From Cololabis saira (Eukaryota > Chordata > Actinopteri > Beloniformes > Belonidae): 64,000 nt of DNA. Position numbers and translations under genes: made by a program. Location of the stretch: the NCBI RefSeq assembly GCF_033807715.1, contig NC_084599.1, forward strand, positions 9,560,625 to 9,624,624. The letters are read 5' to 3'. This document shows positions 1-12,877 of the stretch, piece by piece. Positions within the stretch are counted from its first letter, which is position 1. Every line of letters starts with the position of its first letter. The notes below the pieces were generated by a model. It was not told the origin of the DNA. It made no database searches and was given only the letters and a program-made list of their open reading frames with translations.

Positions 1-211
1 GTGTATCACGTCATTCAGGCAGCCAATCAGCAAAGAGCCTCATTATCATAGCCCCGCCCACTCAGAATCCCGCATAGATAATGAGATTAGAGAATGAGAT
101 GATAAACACACGGTTTAGAGGCTGAATTTCTAATTTATTTATTCGAAAGCTTGTTTTTAAGACATTCAAGGCCTGTTTAAAATAGGTATTAGATGCCATA
201 ATAGGTCCCCT
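1..211 (-). mobile_element. TTAA-flanked DNA transposon, fragment cut by window edge
   Basis: The stretch is the reverse complement of the outer parts of the element at 6310-7585. It shares the segment around the AGGGGACCTATTATG terminus, the GAATGTCTTAAAAAC motif and the GGGCGGGGCTATGATAATGAGG motif region. The terminus at 211 is followed by TTAA (212-215), the expected target duplication. The other end lies outside the window. Superfamily (Kolobok or piggyBac type) is inferred only from the TTAA target. Confidence 0.65.
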
Positions 212-215
212 TTAA

Positions 216-1441
216 ATAAAAAATACTGCCATGGCATGATATCCAAACGCCAGAAACCAAAATCCACAAACATACATTGTTAACATGAACATGAGGAGCA
301 GGAGAACAGACTGCTGAATAACGGCCAGAGATGGGAAGACAGAGACTCGCAGGGACGTTTCTCAAAACCAAGCCCCTTCAGGTCGTGAACCTGGTGATAT
401 GGAAACTCTGCTGGTAGACGGACACGTGTTCAGAAACATCTACAGTTCAGTTGGACGTAAAATACACACTGAATTTTAAGTATATTCTCTGTGAGTCAGG
501 TTATGGCAAGTCTCACTGCTTAAAAACGAGGCAAATGCAGCTCTTTTTCTTTTGTCCTTAAAGAAGTTTCAACTTCCATCCTGAAGACTTTGTCTGTTCC
601 AGGCAGAACGTGAAACCTCTTCAAGAACAAAAGAAAAGCCCAGTTATCTTGTTTCAAGCCTTGAGGGTGATAACTAAAGTTCAGTGAAGAAAAAGTCAGA
701 GCAAAGTTTCAAATAGCCTCAATCTTGGTAATCAAGCTATCAGGTTTGGAGGTAGAAGAGAGGTAGATCTACATATTCACCAGTACCAGGTTTACCCAGT
801 AAAGTGCCTGGTCAATGTTGATTCTTGCATGAAAACACCTTCAAACTACATTCTTTACACCAAAAACCAAGTTATAACTTTTTCTTTGACACCTGTCTCC
901 TCTGCTATTACGTATGCTTGTTGGTGCAAAATGCATTCTGGAATACTTAGCCATCTCACAAGTCTTTGCAGCTGATGACATTTCATGAGCGCACAAGATG
1001 ACAAGACAAATACACACACTGAGAAACAGCTGCGGGATGACGAGACACAGGAATCATCAATCAGGACACGAGAGGAAAAAAGGGAAGTCAAGCAGGAAAT
1101 AAATCACAAGGAAAAACCTCCACAACAAATGGAGAAGCAAGCTGACTACTCAACAACGGCCTGTGGAAGCAGTGAATGTGTTTTTAGTTTTTCACACTGT
1201 ACAGAATTTTGGATCAGTTTTTCTTCAATATAGAGTCACAGAATGTAAAATACTGTGCTTTGTTATTTATCTGTGCTCATGTCATTTTGAAACCTGGAAA
1301 GGGAATATTTCTATATCCTGATACTAAAACCTTATAGATAGCGAGAGTCTCAACACCAGAATGATCGGGACATGTGTTGAATGTGCAGCGACCGTTTGAG
1401 CACAAACCAACAAGAAAACATGCAGAAGCAGTGCTAATGTA
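216..1441. other. Unannotated AT-rich intergenic DNA
   Basis: No exon-like segment, RNA gene or clear repeat was recognised. Short ORFs on both strands (for example 985-1233 +) have no recognisable domain. Confidence 0.5.
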
Positions 1442-1633
1442 CAGGACTGTCTCAGAAAATTTGAATATTGTCCTTTATTTTCTGTAATTCAAAAATGTGT
1501 GGATTCATTACAAATCAACTGAAATATTGCAAGCCTTTTATTATTTTAATATTGCTGATCATGGCTTACAGCTTAAGAAAACTCAAATATCCTATCTCAA
1601 AAAATTAGAATATTCTGGGAATCTTAATCTTAA

Positions 1634-2501
1634 AGGAGCTGTATGTAAGAGCAATAATAAAACGAATCATAAAATGACCCCGATATGTCAACAGACATTT
1701 AAAAATCATGTTCATTTCAAATACTTATGTCACTGACAACAGCACTCAAGCCAGGATATTTTAAAAAGAGGAGTTGCAGCCCTCAACTGATGTTTATGTT
1801 GTCATTTTTTGTTTTGGCCTGAAGCTCCACCCTCCACCTATCTCCCAATCACCAAGTCAGTATTGTTTCTGAAGCTCCACCCTCCACCTATCTCCCAATC
1901 ACCAAGTCAGTATTGTTTCTGAAGCTCCACCCTCCACCTATCTCCCAATCACCAAGTCAGTATTGTTTCTGAAGCTCCACCCTCCACCTATCTCCCAATC
2001 ACCAAGTCAGTATTGTTTCTGAAGCTCCACCCTCCACCTATCTCCCAATCACAAAGTCAGTATTGTTTCTGAAGCTCCACCCTCCACCTATCTCCCAATC
2101 ACCAAGTCAGTATTGTTTCTGAAGCTCCACCCTCCACCTATCTCCCAATCACCAAGTCAGTATTGTTTCTGAAGCTCCACCCTCCACCTATCTCCCAATC
2201 ACCAAGTCAGTATTGTTTCTGAAGCTCCACCCTCCACCTATCTCCCAATCACCAAGTCAGTATTGTTTCTGAAGCTCCACCCTCCACCTATCTCCCAATC
2301 ACCAAGTCAGTATTGTTTCGGCATCCGGGTTGCCAGCTCGGCTCTAATTATGGCAGCCATGGCAGCCTACGTTCCTGCTGCATTCTGCAGCCTACCTGGC
2401 AACCTCTGGTCGGGGGGAGGAGGGGGAGGGTACACGCCGCTCAACAATATTTTGAAAGTGACTGCAGTACCAGTTTTGGACATTTCTTACAGACGGCTCC
2501 T
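1634..2501. mobile_element. TTAA-flanked DNA element nested in the TA-flanked MITE
   Basis: The ends are inverted (AGGAGCTGTATGTAAG at 1634; complementary CTTACAGACGGCTCCT ending at 2501). They are flanked by TTAA at 1630-1633 and 2502-2505. The sister MITE at 58432 reads continuously through the same point (CTTAATCTTAAACTGTAA near 58631-58648), giving an empty site. Inside are the 50-bp minisatellite and a G-rich stretch (2408-2432). No transposase is visible. Confidence 0.8.
1821..2320. repeat. Minisatellite, 10 x 50 bp, nearly identical units
   Basis: Ten head-to-tail 50-bp units start with GAAGCTCCACCCTCCACC. They differ by almost nothing: one C-to-A change in the fifth unit and the last base of unit ten. 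Such uniformity suggests recent expansion or homogenisation, or an assembler-chosen copy number. Confidence 0.95.
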
Positions 2502-2663
2502 TTAAACTGTAAGCCATAATCAGCAATATTAAAATAATAAAACGCTTGCAATATTTCAGTTGATTTGTAATGAATCCAGAATGTATGACATTTTTGTTTT
2601 TTAATTGCATTACAGAAAATAAAGGACTTTATCACAATATTCCAATTTTCTGAGACAGTCCTG

Positions 2664-3542
2664 TATAATCACGTGCAGTGGGCATTTTCTATTCAATTTG
2701 TATGTTACATACATTAATTTACTTGCTCTCACTGCACCAATAAAAAGGACAAAATACCTTAATTGAGTACTTTTCATTTTTAATACACCAAGTACATCTT
2801 CCTGATTGTCCTTACACTCTCTTAGTTATTTATTCATGTGTTTACTGTGCTTGCCTCATCCTGTTAAGGGTCAGTGCAGGACTTTGTACCCATAAATTAT
2901 CAGTACAGTGTGGTATCAGTACCTTTGCGTTAAAGTGAGCCATCTGTTGACTTTGATTGATGAGGAGAGAAATCCTTTCGTTTGCTGGGTGCCTGAGAGG
3001 CCGACCTACCGTGGGTGATCTTCAAAACATCTAAAAATAAACAACGGCACGTGTCAAAGAACACAGCGAGTGAGTCGCGACCAGAGGAGATCCTCAAACA
3101 TCAAAATGGAGCAGATACAGGAGGTATTTATAGACACTTCTGTCTATTTAAAAATCTCTATTTAGAGCAGTTAACACTTTGAGAATGTAGGGCTTTATTC
3201 ACGACAGTGTGATCTGACTCCGACGGAGACAGCCGGGCCTTCAGCTGACAGCAACGTTTCAGTGCGTGGATCAACCAGTCAAGATCTGGTTGTTGTTGTT
3301 GCATTATATAAGAGCACAACTGAAACATAAAACAATTGGATCAGATGTGCAGAAATTAAGAACAGTCTTTTGTAAAGTAAATATGTGGGAACTGCTGTGC
3401 ACATCTGCTTTTGGTTATATCTAACCCCGTTGCTTACACACTGCTGGCCCCATGCCAACACTTGCAGGATCCCCCTCGACATTTTATTCTTCTGGAGACC
3501 CATGTTTTGACATGGCACAAGCAAAAGAAACCCCATCACATA
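2664..3542. other. Unannotated intergenic DNA
   Basis: No coding exon or defined repeat was recognised. The right edge (3535-3542, ATCACATA) is the target duplication of the next hAT element. Confidence 0.5.
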
Positions 3543-4268
3543 CAGAGGTGTCAAGTAATGAAGTACAAATACTTCGTTACCTTAGAAATTTAAAAATTTT
3601 AAAAAATCGTAGAAATTTTATCTATACTTCACTGGGGTAATTATTTTTCAGGCGACTTTTTACTTTTACTCCTTACATTTTCACGCAATTATCTGTACTT
3701 TTTACTCCTTACATTTTAAAAACAGCCTCGTTACTCTATTTCATTTCAGTCTTTAAAAAAAAACTATCCAGTTAAATTGCTCCATCCGGATAGAGTGAAT
3801 TTGGTTGTGGTTGTTTCAGATGTTCTTGTCCAGTTTTGTTCTTACATCCGTTCCCTCAGATTCCTGCAACTAAACTTGGATGTACATTCCAATAAAGGTT
3901 AGGATAAATGATAACATGCCTCTGAAGTTTGACTTTTTGCACCATTACAATACTTATAGGTAACTAGTCATCATATCTGCTGCTCTCTGAAACACATGTT
4001 AATGCTCAATAGTACACATATATGGTTCTTTAATATATTTGCATTATACTAATATGCATTCATTTTCAATGGCTTTTGTCCTTAATGGCTTTTTCCCCCT
4101 TACATTACTTTTACTTTTATACTTTCAGTAGTTTTGAAACCAGTACTTTTATACTTTTACTTGAGTAAAAAACTTGAGTTGATACTTCAACTTCTACAGG
4201 AGTATTTTTAAACTCTAGTATCTATACTTCTACCTGAGTAATGAATGTGAATACTGAAGACACCTCTG
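3543..4268. mobile_element. Non-autonomous hAT element, CAGAGGTGTC termini, copy 1
   Basis: The inverted termini are CAGAGGTGTC at 3543 and its complement ending at 4268. A perfect 8-bp duplication ATCACATA flanks it (3535-3542 and 4269-4276), the hAT signature. The 726-bp body is made of short runs such as TACTTTTAC and ACTCCTTACATTTT and has no transposase. Sister copies are at 22380-24465 and 24843-25553. Confidence 0.9.
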
Positions 4269-4276
4269 ATCACATA

Positions 4277-6305
4277 AATGGTCTTTTTTTTTCCTTATAC
4301 CATCATCATGACATCTGCCACCTTTGAATAAACTCTGAGCCCACTGTCCCACTCAGAGAAAATTAGCTAATACTGAATAGTTTTGCAAACTTTTGACTTA
4401 TTTAGTTCTACAATTTCAGATTTGCAAGAGTATCAGAACGAATGGGAGACTTTTACAGCAGGACGTGAACTGTTTACCTCCGCTGCATACACGAGGCAGG
4501 ACCTCCCTTATCGTGGGTGGGAATTCACCCTAAAATTATGGAGGAGAAATAAAACTGCATGCCTGCTGGTTTCTTATTTTCTCTTAACAATGGAGACTTT
4601 GCCCTAGTTTGCTGTTTGTACAGAAATGAAGTACTTTAAAACAAAAATACATCAAAGTAATCCAGAAGCTCTGGAGGAAAATGATCAATAAAGACAGTGA
4701 GATTGTGTTTCCTCACTGGTTATTCTGAGCCCAGCAATGTTTTCCATATTATGTCCTTTTATCTTTAATCTTGTCTCATCATTGATAGGGATTGGGGCGT
4801 GTTCTGACATGTATCGTTATCTGTGGTCCAAAAACCGTGCTGCCTCTGTTCCTTTCTGTGGACCTTTTTTAAAGTTTTAAACTGTAATCAGCAGTTGGAG
4901 CATTTTTGGTCTTCTGTGGAATTGAGAGATGATAATAATGGAGGACAGAAGCTGAAAATAACAGGAGGAGGAGGTTGCGTTCAAGAATATAAGATTGCAG
5001 ACAACCTGTGATCATGTTTTATGCACACGCTCGAAAACACTTGCATGTCAAATCAAAATTATGATTATCATTCCATTTCTATTCAGCACAACTAGATCCC
5101 AAACATATTTTTCCACTGCAAGTTAAAATATATAGTACAATAGCCATGATACATCTTTATTAATATTACCGGTAGTCTAATTATTATGTCATAAAATGAA
5201 GCAGCTGAATGTTTCTGAAAGTGCAGTTAATGTTTTATTATCATCATTATTATCAAATTCCAGTTCAACACCAGGGCACACTGTGTCTCAGGTGTTATTG
5301 TGGTTATCATATAATCAGAAGCCAAGTGGATCCACCCCCTCTATCCAAGACTCTGAACTCAATACCTGTAACAGGATGTGATTATAGGGACAAAAATACT
5401 GCATGTGAGAAACACGAGTGTAACTATACAACGTTTTAGCTGACATGAGTGAGTAGAAAACAACCACAAAGACTTTTGTTTTCCAGTCTCCAAATCAAAC
5501 ACACCTTACAGTGCACCCTACACCTGCTGTCATTGGTCGTTTGGCATCTTTCATCATCATACACCCTCGCCCAGGGGATCCATCCAGGAGTGATCTGGTA
5601 AACTTTACAACTACAGATCAGCCTTTTTTAGCCGGAGCCGTCTTAATGGCTTTATCAGTAGCATCTGTGATGTTCAGCTGATGATGGCTCTTTTCCCATC
5701 TTGTTAAGAAAAAAGGAATTGCAGCCTCCAACCACTCATAAAAGAGATAAAGATTCATTACATCAAACTTTATATGGTAAGTGCACAGTTTACAACACCG
5801 GCTTTAAACCCTGGCCTGCAGTTAAGGCTACTAGAACCACAATTTCACTAAACAACAATAAGCTCAATATAGTAAAGAATAAAAAAAACATTTAAGTGTT
5901 TTCTTTTACATGGTTAGGTATAATTTCCTACTCTGTCGTCCAATCCAGTCCTTATTCAAGGAAAACCTGCATCCTCGTTTTCACATGAATGCTATATTGG
6001 CACTACAACAATATTTTCTGCAGACCATCGTCCCCGGAGCCGCTGCCTCCCCCAGCAGGTCAGCAGTGGGGCCCAGTTATTTCAGGAAGTGCCGGAACAA
6101 CAGACCAATCTGATGGCCTCTGTGGGAAGCAATCCCAGTCCACAAAGACCTACGCCAACCCACAGAGGCTAAATGACCTATCAAACATCCCAGTACCGGA
6201 ATACCATTCATGTGAATGCTGGGATCAGGGGTCCTAATCTTGTTGCTAACCAATTGTTTTATGTTGAAATATTAGAAATTCATTTGAAGAAGCAATTGAT
6301 TGTTT
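4277..6305. other. Unannotated intergenic DNA
   Basis: No gene was recognised in about 2 kb. Short ORFs (4383-4607, 5989-6237) lack recognisable domains or splice context. A stretch near 6070-6220 looks repeat-like, but no termini could be defined. Confidence 0.4.
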
Positions 6306-6431
6306 TTAAAGGGGACCTATTATGGCATCTAATACCTATTTTAAACAGGTCTTGAATGTCTTTTTTTTTTTTTTTTTTTACCTTGTCTGCACACATATTA
6401 ATGATTGATACCATGACGGTAGAAACCAAAG

Positions 6432-6547
<116 letters not shown>

Positions 6548-7077
6548 AACCAAACAAAGCTCTACCTGAAGTGTATCTATAGTGGGGGAGGGGGGGGAGC
6601 AACCCCGCCACCCGCGAGACCAGAGGCCGACACGGAAGAGCCCGGAACCCAGGCCACCGGCAACCCCACAGAGGGGAGAAGCAGGAGGGAGGCAACCCAC
6701 CGCCTGCGAGCCCCCCCCCCCCCCCCCCCAGCAGCCAGGTATCCCGCGGCGGCGGACCGCAACCCAGGCAATCCCCGGCCACCCGGTCCGGGCCGGACAC
6801 GCGGCCAGGAGGCCCTCACCCTTCAGGCCAACGACCCCCACCCGGCAGGGGGCCAGCCTGCCCGGAGAGACAGAGCCGCCCCGGCCGCCGACGCGGGCAG
6901 GCGCACCCGCCCTCACGAAAGTGGCCCTCCAAGACCAGAGGGGCGGAGAGAGGGAACCCCCCAACAAGGCGACACCCGTGCAGGCCCGACAACGGAGGGC
7001 CCCAGACCCAGGCATCCCATTCATTCATCCATTCAACTATCCGATATCTATACTAATAATAATATGATATACTATAT

Positions 7078-7080
<3 letters not shown>

Positions 7081-7147
<67 letters not shown>
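7081..7147. repeat. (TAA)n microsatellite
   Basis: About 20 TAA/ATA trinucleotides with one interruption near the start, at the right end of the inserted block. Confidence 0.95.
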
Positions 7148-7148
<1 letters not shown>

Positions 7149-7589
7149 CATCTTCAGGTCTTGAATGTCTTAAAAACAAGCTTTTGATTGTATTTGCTAA
7201 ATAAATTAGAAATTTAGTCTCTAAGCCATGTCTTTATCTTCCCCGTTTCTAACCTCATTATCTATGTGGGATTCTGAGTGGGCGGGGCTATGATAATGAG
7301 GCTCTGTGCTGATTGGCTGCCTGAATGACACGATACGAAATAATGGTGGAAGCTCCGGCCGGCGGAGTTAGTTGTGGGCGTGGTTTCACGCATCGCTCCC
7401 GTCGTTACGTAACGATGGGAGCAGAATCTGAACGGCTCACATCACCAGCCACATGACACTGGATGGCTCATCCAGGCGGCTGTACAGACACTGCAGAATT
7501 TGGTTGCTTTCCTCCTTCTCTGAATTGGCAGGCTGAGGGGAGTCCACTTTATATATGTGAAAGCAAGAAAAAACGTGTGTCCCCTTTAA

Positions 7590-8962
7590 GAAATGTTGTC
7601 TTGCTCTCACGGTCTCCCGTCCCGTCTTTCAGCATAAACCACCCAGAGTGACTCTGAAGTCGAGTCAAGGTCATTTCTTGCGGCAGCTGTGTATTGCAGC
7701 ATCAACGATAACGGCCAATGGTGGATTTAATGATGACTGTAGCTTACAGAGGGGCAGCAGACATCATGGCAGAGATGTCTGAGAAAGAAAAACTAACAGA
7801 AAAATACATTGTTGTAAAAGTGGGAGTTTAAAAGCACAAGACAATTTCTACTGAATGATTGAGTAGATTGATACTGATGTGGCGAGGCGGATCGGCATCT
7901 AGGAGTGACAGCTGCCGAAGGGCTGGAGGTGACGCTTGGCTAAGTAGCCTGAAGCAGCTACCTTCCTCCTCGGTCAAAGAGCTAGTGATGTCTGACTGAA
8001 AGACGTCTGGGCTGATGGACTAACTCATTGGCTGGAACAACCATCCCAGGATATGTTCAGGTCGACTAATCAGACCACTACGATGGGAAGAGTCTATCAT
8101 AATAAATGTAAGGAAATGGTAAGCTAAGTCAACATGGCAAACATGTGGAAACTGAGGTGTGTCCATCTAACCTGCAGGCTTGTTTGTCTCATTTTAGGAA
8201 TAAAGTCAAGCCTTTTGTGTGAAAAGACATATTGTTCTTTTTACTCATTTCTCAGTGAGATGCTGGTGTGTCTGTGTCCAAGTGCAGTATAATGTCAAGT
8301 AAAGTAGAAAGGTCTTTAATGAGTGAATTGTCAACAGGAAGGTTCTTCAGCTGGAAGCAGGTAACAGTTATTGAAGACTGGCAGGATAGAGAGTGCTCTG
8401 GAGCAGTCATACTATTCCTGGGAGCGTTCGATGAAGGAGAGAACTCCGTGGAGGGGCGAGCTGGAATCGTGATCTGGCCAGAAGAAGAATCAGAACTGGG
8501 CAGACGATCAGTGGGGCAAACAAAGTCCAGAGGGAGAAGACAAGAGCATTGTCCTGGACAGGCAGAGCATCGGGGCAGAGACAAGAAGACTTGATCAGGG
8601 ACAATCTGGAGTCGAAACCAAGACGTCAAGCCGAGAATGAGTGCTGGCCAGTAGTGCATGCTGGGAAGACACAGATTGAGGCCTCGGTGCAGCTTAAATG
8701 CTGGCTGATGAGCAGTGAGGAGCTGCAGCTGAGGCTGAGCAGGTCTGGGACATGAAGCTGAGCTGGTGTGGCAGGGAGCAGAGGGAACTCACTCACCACA
8801 TCAGGGCAGATGTGACAGCAGAGCTGGAGATGGTCACCCCGCTGCAGCCTGCCAAAGAAGCACGCATGCGCAAAGTCACACTACTTTCTTCTTGTCCTAT
8901 TGCAGCCTCTATTACTATTATTTACAAATGGAAAATTATGCAAATAATACGATGTTGTCATT
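7590..8962. other. Unannotated intergenic DNA, partly purine-rich
   Basis: No exon was recognised. The stretch about 8260-8860 is rich in GCAGAG/GAGGAG-type purine runs and has ORFs on both strands (8268-8594 +, 8252-8659 -) with no recognisable domain. It may be an old retroelement remnant, but no boundaries are visible. Confidence 0.4.
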
Positions 8963-9793
8963 AATGGCCCTTTTCAACTAGTACCACCTCAGCTCGCTTC
9001 TACCTGCCACGGTCCCGTCTTGCGCTTTTCCACTACGGGCCGAGCCGCGCCAAGCCGATACTTTTTCTGTGACCATTCTGCAGAGGTTCTAACTGGGCTG
9101 AGTATTACATATATTATTAATGTATTAATATAATATAATTACATAATATATATTAATATAATACATCTGTGGAATGCACGGACACGGCTGTGACGTCAGC
9201 AGTTCTTTGACTTTTCTGGCCGTTATAAAACATTTTTGACGGATATAAAGTCCATGACTTAAAAATATAGAATACAAAGATTAGTAATTGCCGGTGATTC
9301 CAGCTGTAGGTTCCTGTGAACAGTTTTAGAGGCTTCTCTTTTACTATTGCGGTCTATGGGAAAAAAGCTTTCTGGGCCCCATGGGATTTTTTTGTTGCAG
9401 TACCGCGGCTGGCCACTGGAAAAAATCGCCGTGCCTTCTGAGTGCGAAATTCGGGGGCTGGAGTAAGCAAGAGAGCGACTCGCGGCTCACTGTGATTTTA
9501 TTATAAAGCGCAAAACGTCTGTTTGTTGATCCAACTCTGAGGTGCAGATGTTCATAAACCTGGTGGCTGAGGAGAGAATTAAAAAAGGGATGTAGACGGT
9601 CTGTTTTACTCTCCATCTGATTTCTGATCAGCGCCGACATGAACAAAGCGGTTGCGCAATCGAGTACGTCACAGCAGCTTCACCCCAACCTGCCCACTTC
9701 TCACCTGGCTGTGGAAAAACAAACGGGGACAAAACGGGTAGAGGCGTGACCAGCCGAGTCGGGCTGAGTAAGTACTAGTGGAAAAGCGCCATT
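8963..9793. mobile_element. DNA transposon with about 22-bp inverted termini, family uncertain
   Basis: The left end AATGGCCCTTTTCAACTAGT at 8963 is inverted at the right end (ACTAGTGGAAAAGCGCCATT finishing at 9793). Further inward, CTCAGCTCG/CCGAGTCGGGCTGAG also pair. The target duplication cannot be read with certainty, so the superfamily stays open. No transposase remains. Confidence 0.65.
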
Positions 9794-9849
9794 AGACTTG
9801 TAGGGACTTTTAAGACTGCCAATAGTCCCTTTTCCTCGCGGAAGACTTG

Positions 9850-10330
9850 GCAACGCTGTCCAGAACACCGCTGCACATCTTTCAACCGGAGGATCTATTC
9901 TGGCCTCATTACGCTGGCTGCCTGTATATTTTAGGGTTCATTTAAATATGGTTCTATTTGCTTTTAAATCTTTCAACAGTCTTGCTCCCCTCACGTCTTT
10001 GAGCTCCTACATCCTTACACAGACACCCATTCTCCCAGGTCCGCTGACCTCAGCGTGCCAAACCCCAAGCGTAACCTCACATACGACGGCACCTTCGCCA
10101 TTTTTGCACCACAAAGGGGGCGGGACTTTCCTCAGACAGATCACTACCTGCTTTTAAAAACTCACCTCTTCTCCTCGAACTTTGGTACCAAATAATCTGT
10201 CATTAGTTGGTTTTTTTTATTCATTTTACAGACTTTTATTCATCCATTTCTTAACTTTTTGTATTTGTATTTTTCATGTGAGTAGTATTTCATTTGTTTC
10301 TTCAAAACAAAGTGCTTCATAAATAAGATA
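9850..10330 (+). mobile_element. LINE fragment (L2/CR1-like reverse transcriptase C-terminus)
   Basis: The plus-strand translation gives NAVQNTAAHLSTGG, then ILASLRWLPVYFR, then FAFKSFNSLAP (about 9850-9990). These match the conserved C-terminal signature of L2/CR1 reverse transcriptases (LHWLPV, FK.LNGLAP). The reading ends at about 10155 and is followed by T-rich 3' sequence. It is 5'-truncated and frameshifted, and is not a host gene. Confidence 0.75.
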
Positions 10331-11889
10331 TGCTGTGGGATAAAAACTGGCTCTTAGACCGACCTTTCAGAACACCTACAGGTGTGCCGTCTGTGTTAAC
10401 GTGGAGGAAAATGTGGGCATTTACACAGGAATGTTTTCATAAAAGGATTTTAAAGGGAAAATGTGCAGCTGCCCTTCCTGCCCTCAGTCCATCTGGGCAT
10501 GTTTCCTTCTGGCAGCTCCATTATGTTCAGATATCTTTGGTCTGTGGATTAGTTATGAACACATGAAATAGTCAAAGCTGCTCAACGTAGAAAGGTTTTG
10601 AGGTTTGATGCAACAATCTAAATGTCAGATTATCTCTCTTTTGCACAAAATAAATCGTTTTTAATTCCAGCACCGTTAAAATTCAGGTGAATCCTGTGAA
10701 AAAGTATCGACATATCGATCATCAGGGACGTAGGTTGCTGAGTTAGCGCTGGGTGTGTACGTGGAAAAGGTCACGCAAACAGCAACAGACTCACACCAGA
10801 CACCATCATCATGGTATAATAAAAATAAGTGAAGGGTGATCACAATTTTTACTGTGCACACGCTTCAGAACACAAACACTCATCAATATGATTATCTTTG
10901 AAAGTATAAATGCAAAGGGACTTTAAATTAGAAACAAAACTGTCAAAACAATTCAGGTCTTCAAATATAAAGCTGTGGCTGCATGAGCGTAACAGAATAT
11001 TTGAGTCGTAAAAGCATATCTTGGGTATGCAGGACTAGAAAGCCACCACTGAGAGGATGTCAGAGGTTCCTCAGCATGATCCAGCTTCCCATAAGACCTT
11101 CGCTGCTTAATAATGCTTCACTGATGAAATTAAGGGGCCAGCCAAAAGGCCACCATAAAAACGTCTAAAAAAAAAATTACAGTTTTGGGCTGGAACTTCA
11201 TTAGAACGCTGTGTCGTGGTTGCTCGGAGGATGTACAGTATCTGAGCCACGGCTGGCAAGGCAGCGGAGATAAGCTGCGCTGATGGCAGTGATAGAGCGG
11301 AGGAGCAGCAACCATTCCCCAGAAAATAATCATGCCCTCAGTATTTTCAGTGCACAACAGCCCCCCTCTCATTTATGTGTTCATGCTGATGCCACAGCGC
11401 TCTCTCCCCCCTGGCTTTCAAGGTTATCTGGGAGACGCTTTGCCAGGACCAGAATGTTAAAACTGACTACAGCAAAGCATGTCAGTACCACACTCTGACA
11501 TCATCTCATTTGCATGATGTCACAATGATATACGGTTGTCCGTATCTATGATTTCCATTCTGACGCTGTCAAAGTCATGAAGTGAGAGGATGAATTAGTG
11601 CTGCTGGGAAAAGCCGCCCCGCTCAGAGACTCACCTCCTCTGGAGGATCCTGGAGAAACGTAGCCATTCATTTTAAATAAGTGGACGCCACGGCGCCACC
11701 AAAGTCAAAGGGAAAGAAGAGTGTGTGTGATTTGTGTGAGGAAGGCAGACTGAGATTCTGATATTCTGAGAATAAATATAAAAGCAGCTCACATGAAAGA
11801 GCTCTGTCCCCCTTTTTTTTTTGTTTTTTTGTGTAATCATTCTACAATAAAGGCTGTCGTCTTTCCACCTGAAGCTTTTTATTGCAGTT
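10331..11889. other. Unannotated intergenic DNA
   Basis: No exon, RNA or bounded repeat was recognised. ORFs at 10330-10566 and 11283-11498 have no domain or splice support. A T-rich tract lies at about 11812-11830. Confidence 0.45.
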
Positions 11890-11902
11890 GTTTATAGGAG
11901 CT

Positions 11903-12030
11903 GCGATGGACTGGCCTGTCCAGGGTGAACCCCTGCCTCTTGCCTGAAAATGAGCTGGGATAGGCTCCAGCAGACCCCCGTGACCCTGCAGAGGATAAAG
12001 CGGGTACAGATAATGGATGGACAGATGGAT
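11903..12030 (+). mobile_element. Short retroposon (RTE/Rex3-type 3' end) with 13-bp target duplication
   Basis: A perfect direct repeat GTTTATAGGAGCT flanks it (11890-11902 and 12031-12043). The body (GAACCCCTGCC, AGCTGGGATAGGCTCCAG, GGATAAAGCGG) ends in a degenerate ATGGATGG-type tail. This is a widespread fish repeat that I associate with RTE-clade LINE 3' ends. The length (128 bp) means a strongly 5'-truncated LINE or a derived SINE. Confidence 0.8.
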
Positions 12031-12173
12031 GTTTATAGGAGCTAATTGCTGCTGGGACACAGTTTGCACAAATCATATATCTGAAGCTTTGAGTTTGCAC
12101 CACATTGACTTTCAGGAACACTGCTGTTGACTAGTCCTGGTCCTTCTTTCTAACATGGACACCTGAACACAAA

Positions 12174-12874
12174 GGCCCTGTCCCAATACTCCCACTACCC
12201 CTCGTTTTCATCCCTACCCCTACATTTTGTGCGTTCCCGTGAGGGTAGTGGTGTCCCAATTCCTCTTTCCACCTAGGTGTAGTGAAGAAAAGTAGTGTAG
12301 TGGCTATGGATCTCTTCCTACGGACGTAGGGATTTCCGATCCTTACTAGCTGATCTAGGGACAGAAAAATTTCCCAGAATGCTTTTTGTCGTGATTTGCG
12401 GACTGAATCCAAAAAAAAAAATGGCGGACATTTCTTATTTTTTAGTGAATAAAATCAATATTTTGAGTTAGTTTCTGCATAAAAATGCGTTTTGATTACA
12501 TTACTAGCGAGAAATATATATTTCACTTTCATCATATTCACTCAGTGAATGTACATAATCACTAGTTTGCCCGATCAGGCATTATTTGGATAAACTGAGC
12601 ACAGGTTGGGGATCTTAACGGTTACTTTTACGCCTGAAAAAATATTAAAACTTAATAAAGTGGCATATTAACAGCGCTACAGCGGAAATTAAAACAGCTT
12701 TTGGCTCTCAGCTTCCTGATTTTAGGGCTGGTGCTGAAAGTAGGAGTAGGGGGAGTATTGGGACAGGCCCCTGGGAAGATTTCAAGTGCCCTAAAATCTG
12801 TCCCTTCTTTTTTAGGGGTAATGATAGAAAGTAGGGCTAGTGAAAGAAAGTAGGGGGAGTATTTGGATTGGGCC
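12174..12874. mobile_element. Non-autonomous DNA transposon, GGCCC...AATACTCCC termini
   Basis: The left end GGCCCTGTCCCAATACTCCC at 12174 is imperfectly inverted at the right end finishing at 12874 (complement GGCCCAATCCAAATACTCCC). AAA stands on both sides, so a 3-bp duplication (Harbinger-like) is possible but unproven. The ORF at 12131-12412 (-) is not a known transposase. Confidence 0.6.
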
Positions 12875-12877
12875 AAA

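Larger units (their letters stand above)
1442..2663. mobile_element. TA-flanked palindromic element (Tc1/mariner-like MITE), interrupted copy
   Basis: The terminal inverted repeat CAGGACTGTCTCAGAAAAT begins at 1442 and its complement ends at 2663. Both ends are flanked by TA, the Tc1/mariner target. Three sister copies lie at 54688-55055, 58432-58744 and 59529-59897. This copy is split by an 868-bp element at 1634-2501; without that insert it would be about 350 bp, like its sisters. No transposase is encoded. Confidence 0.8.
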
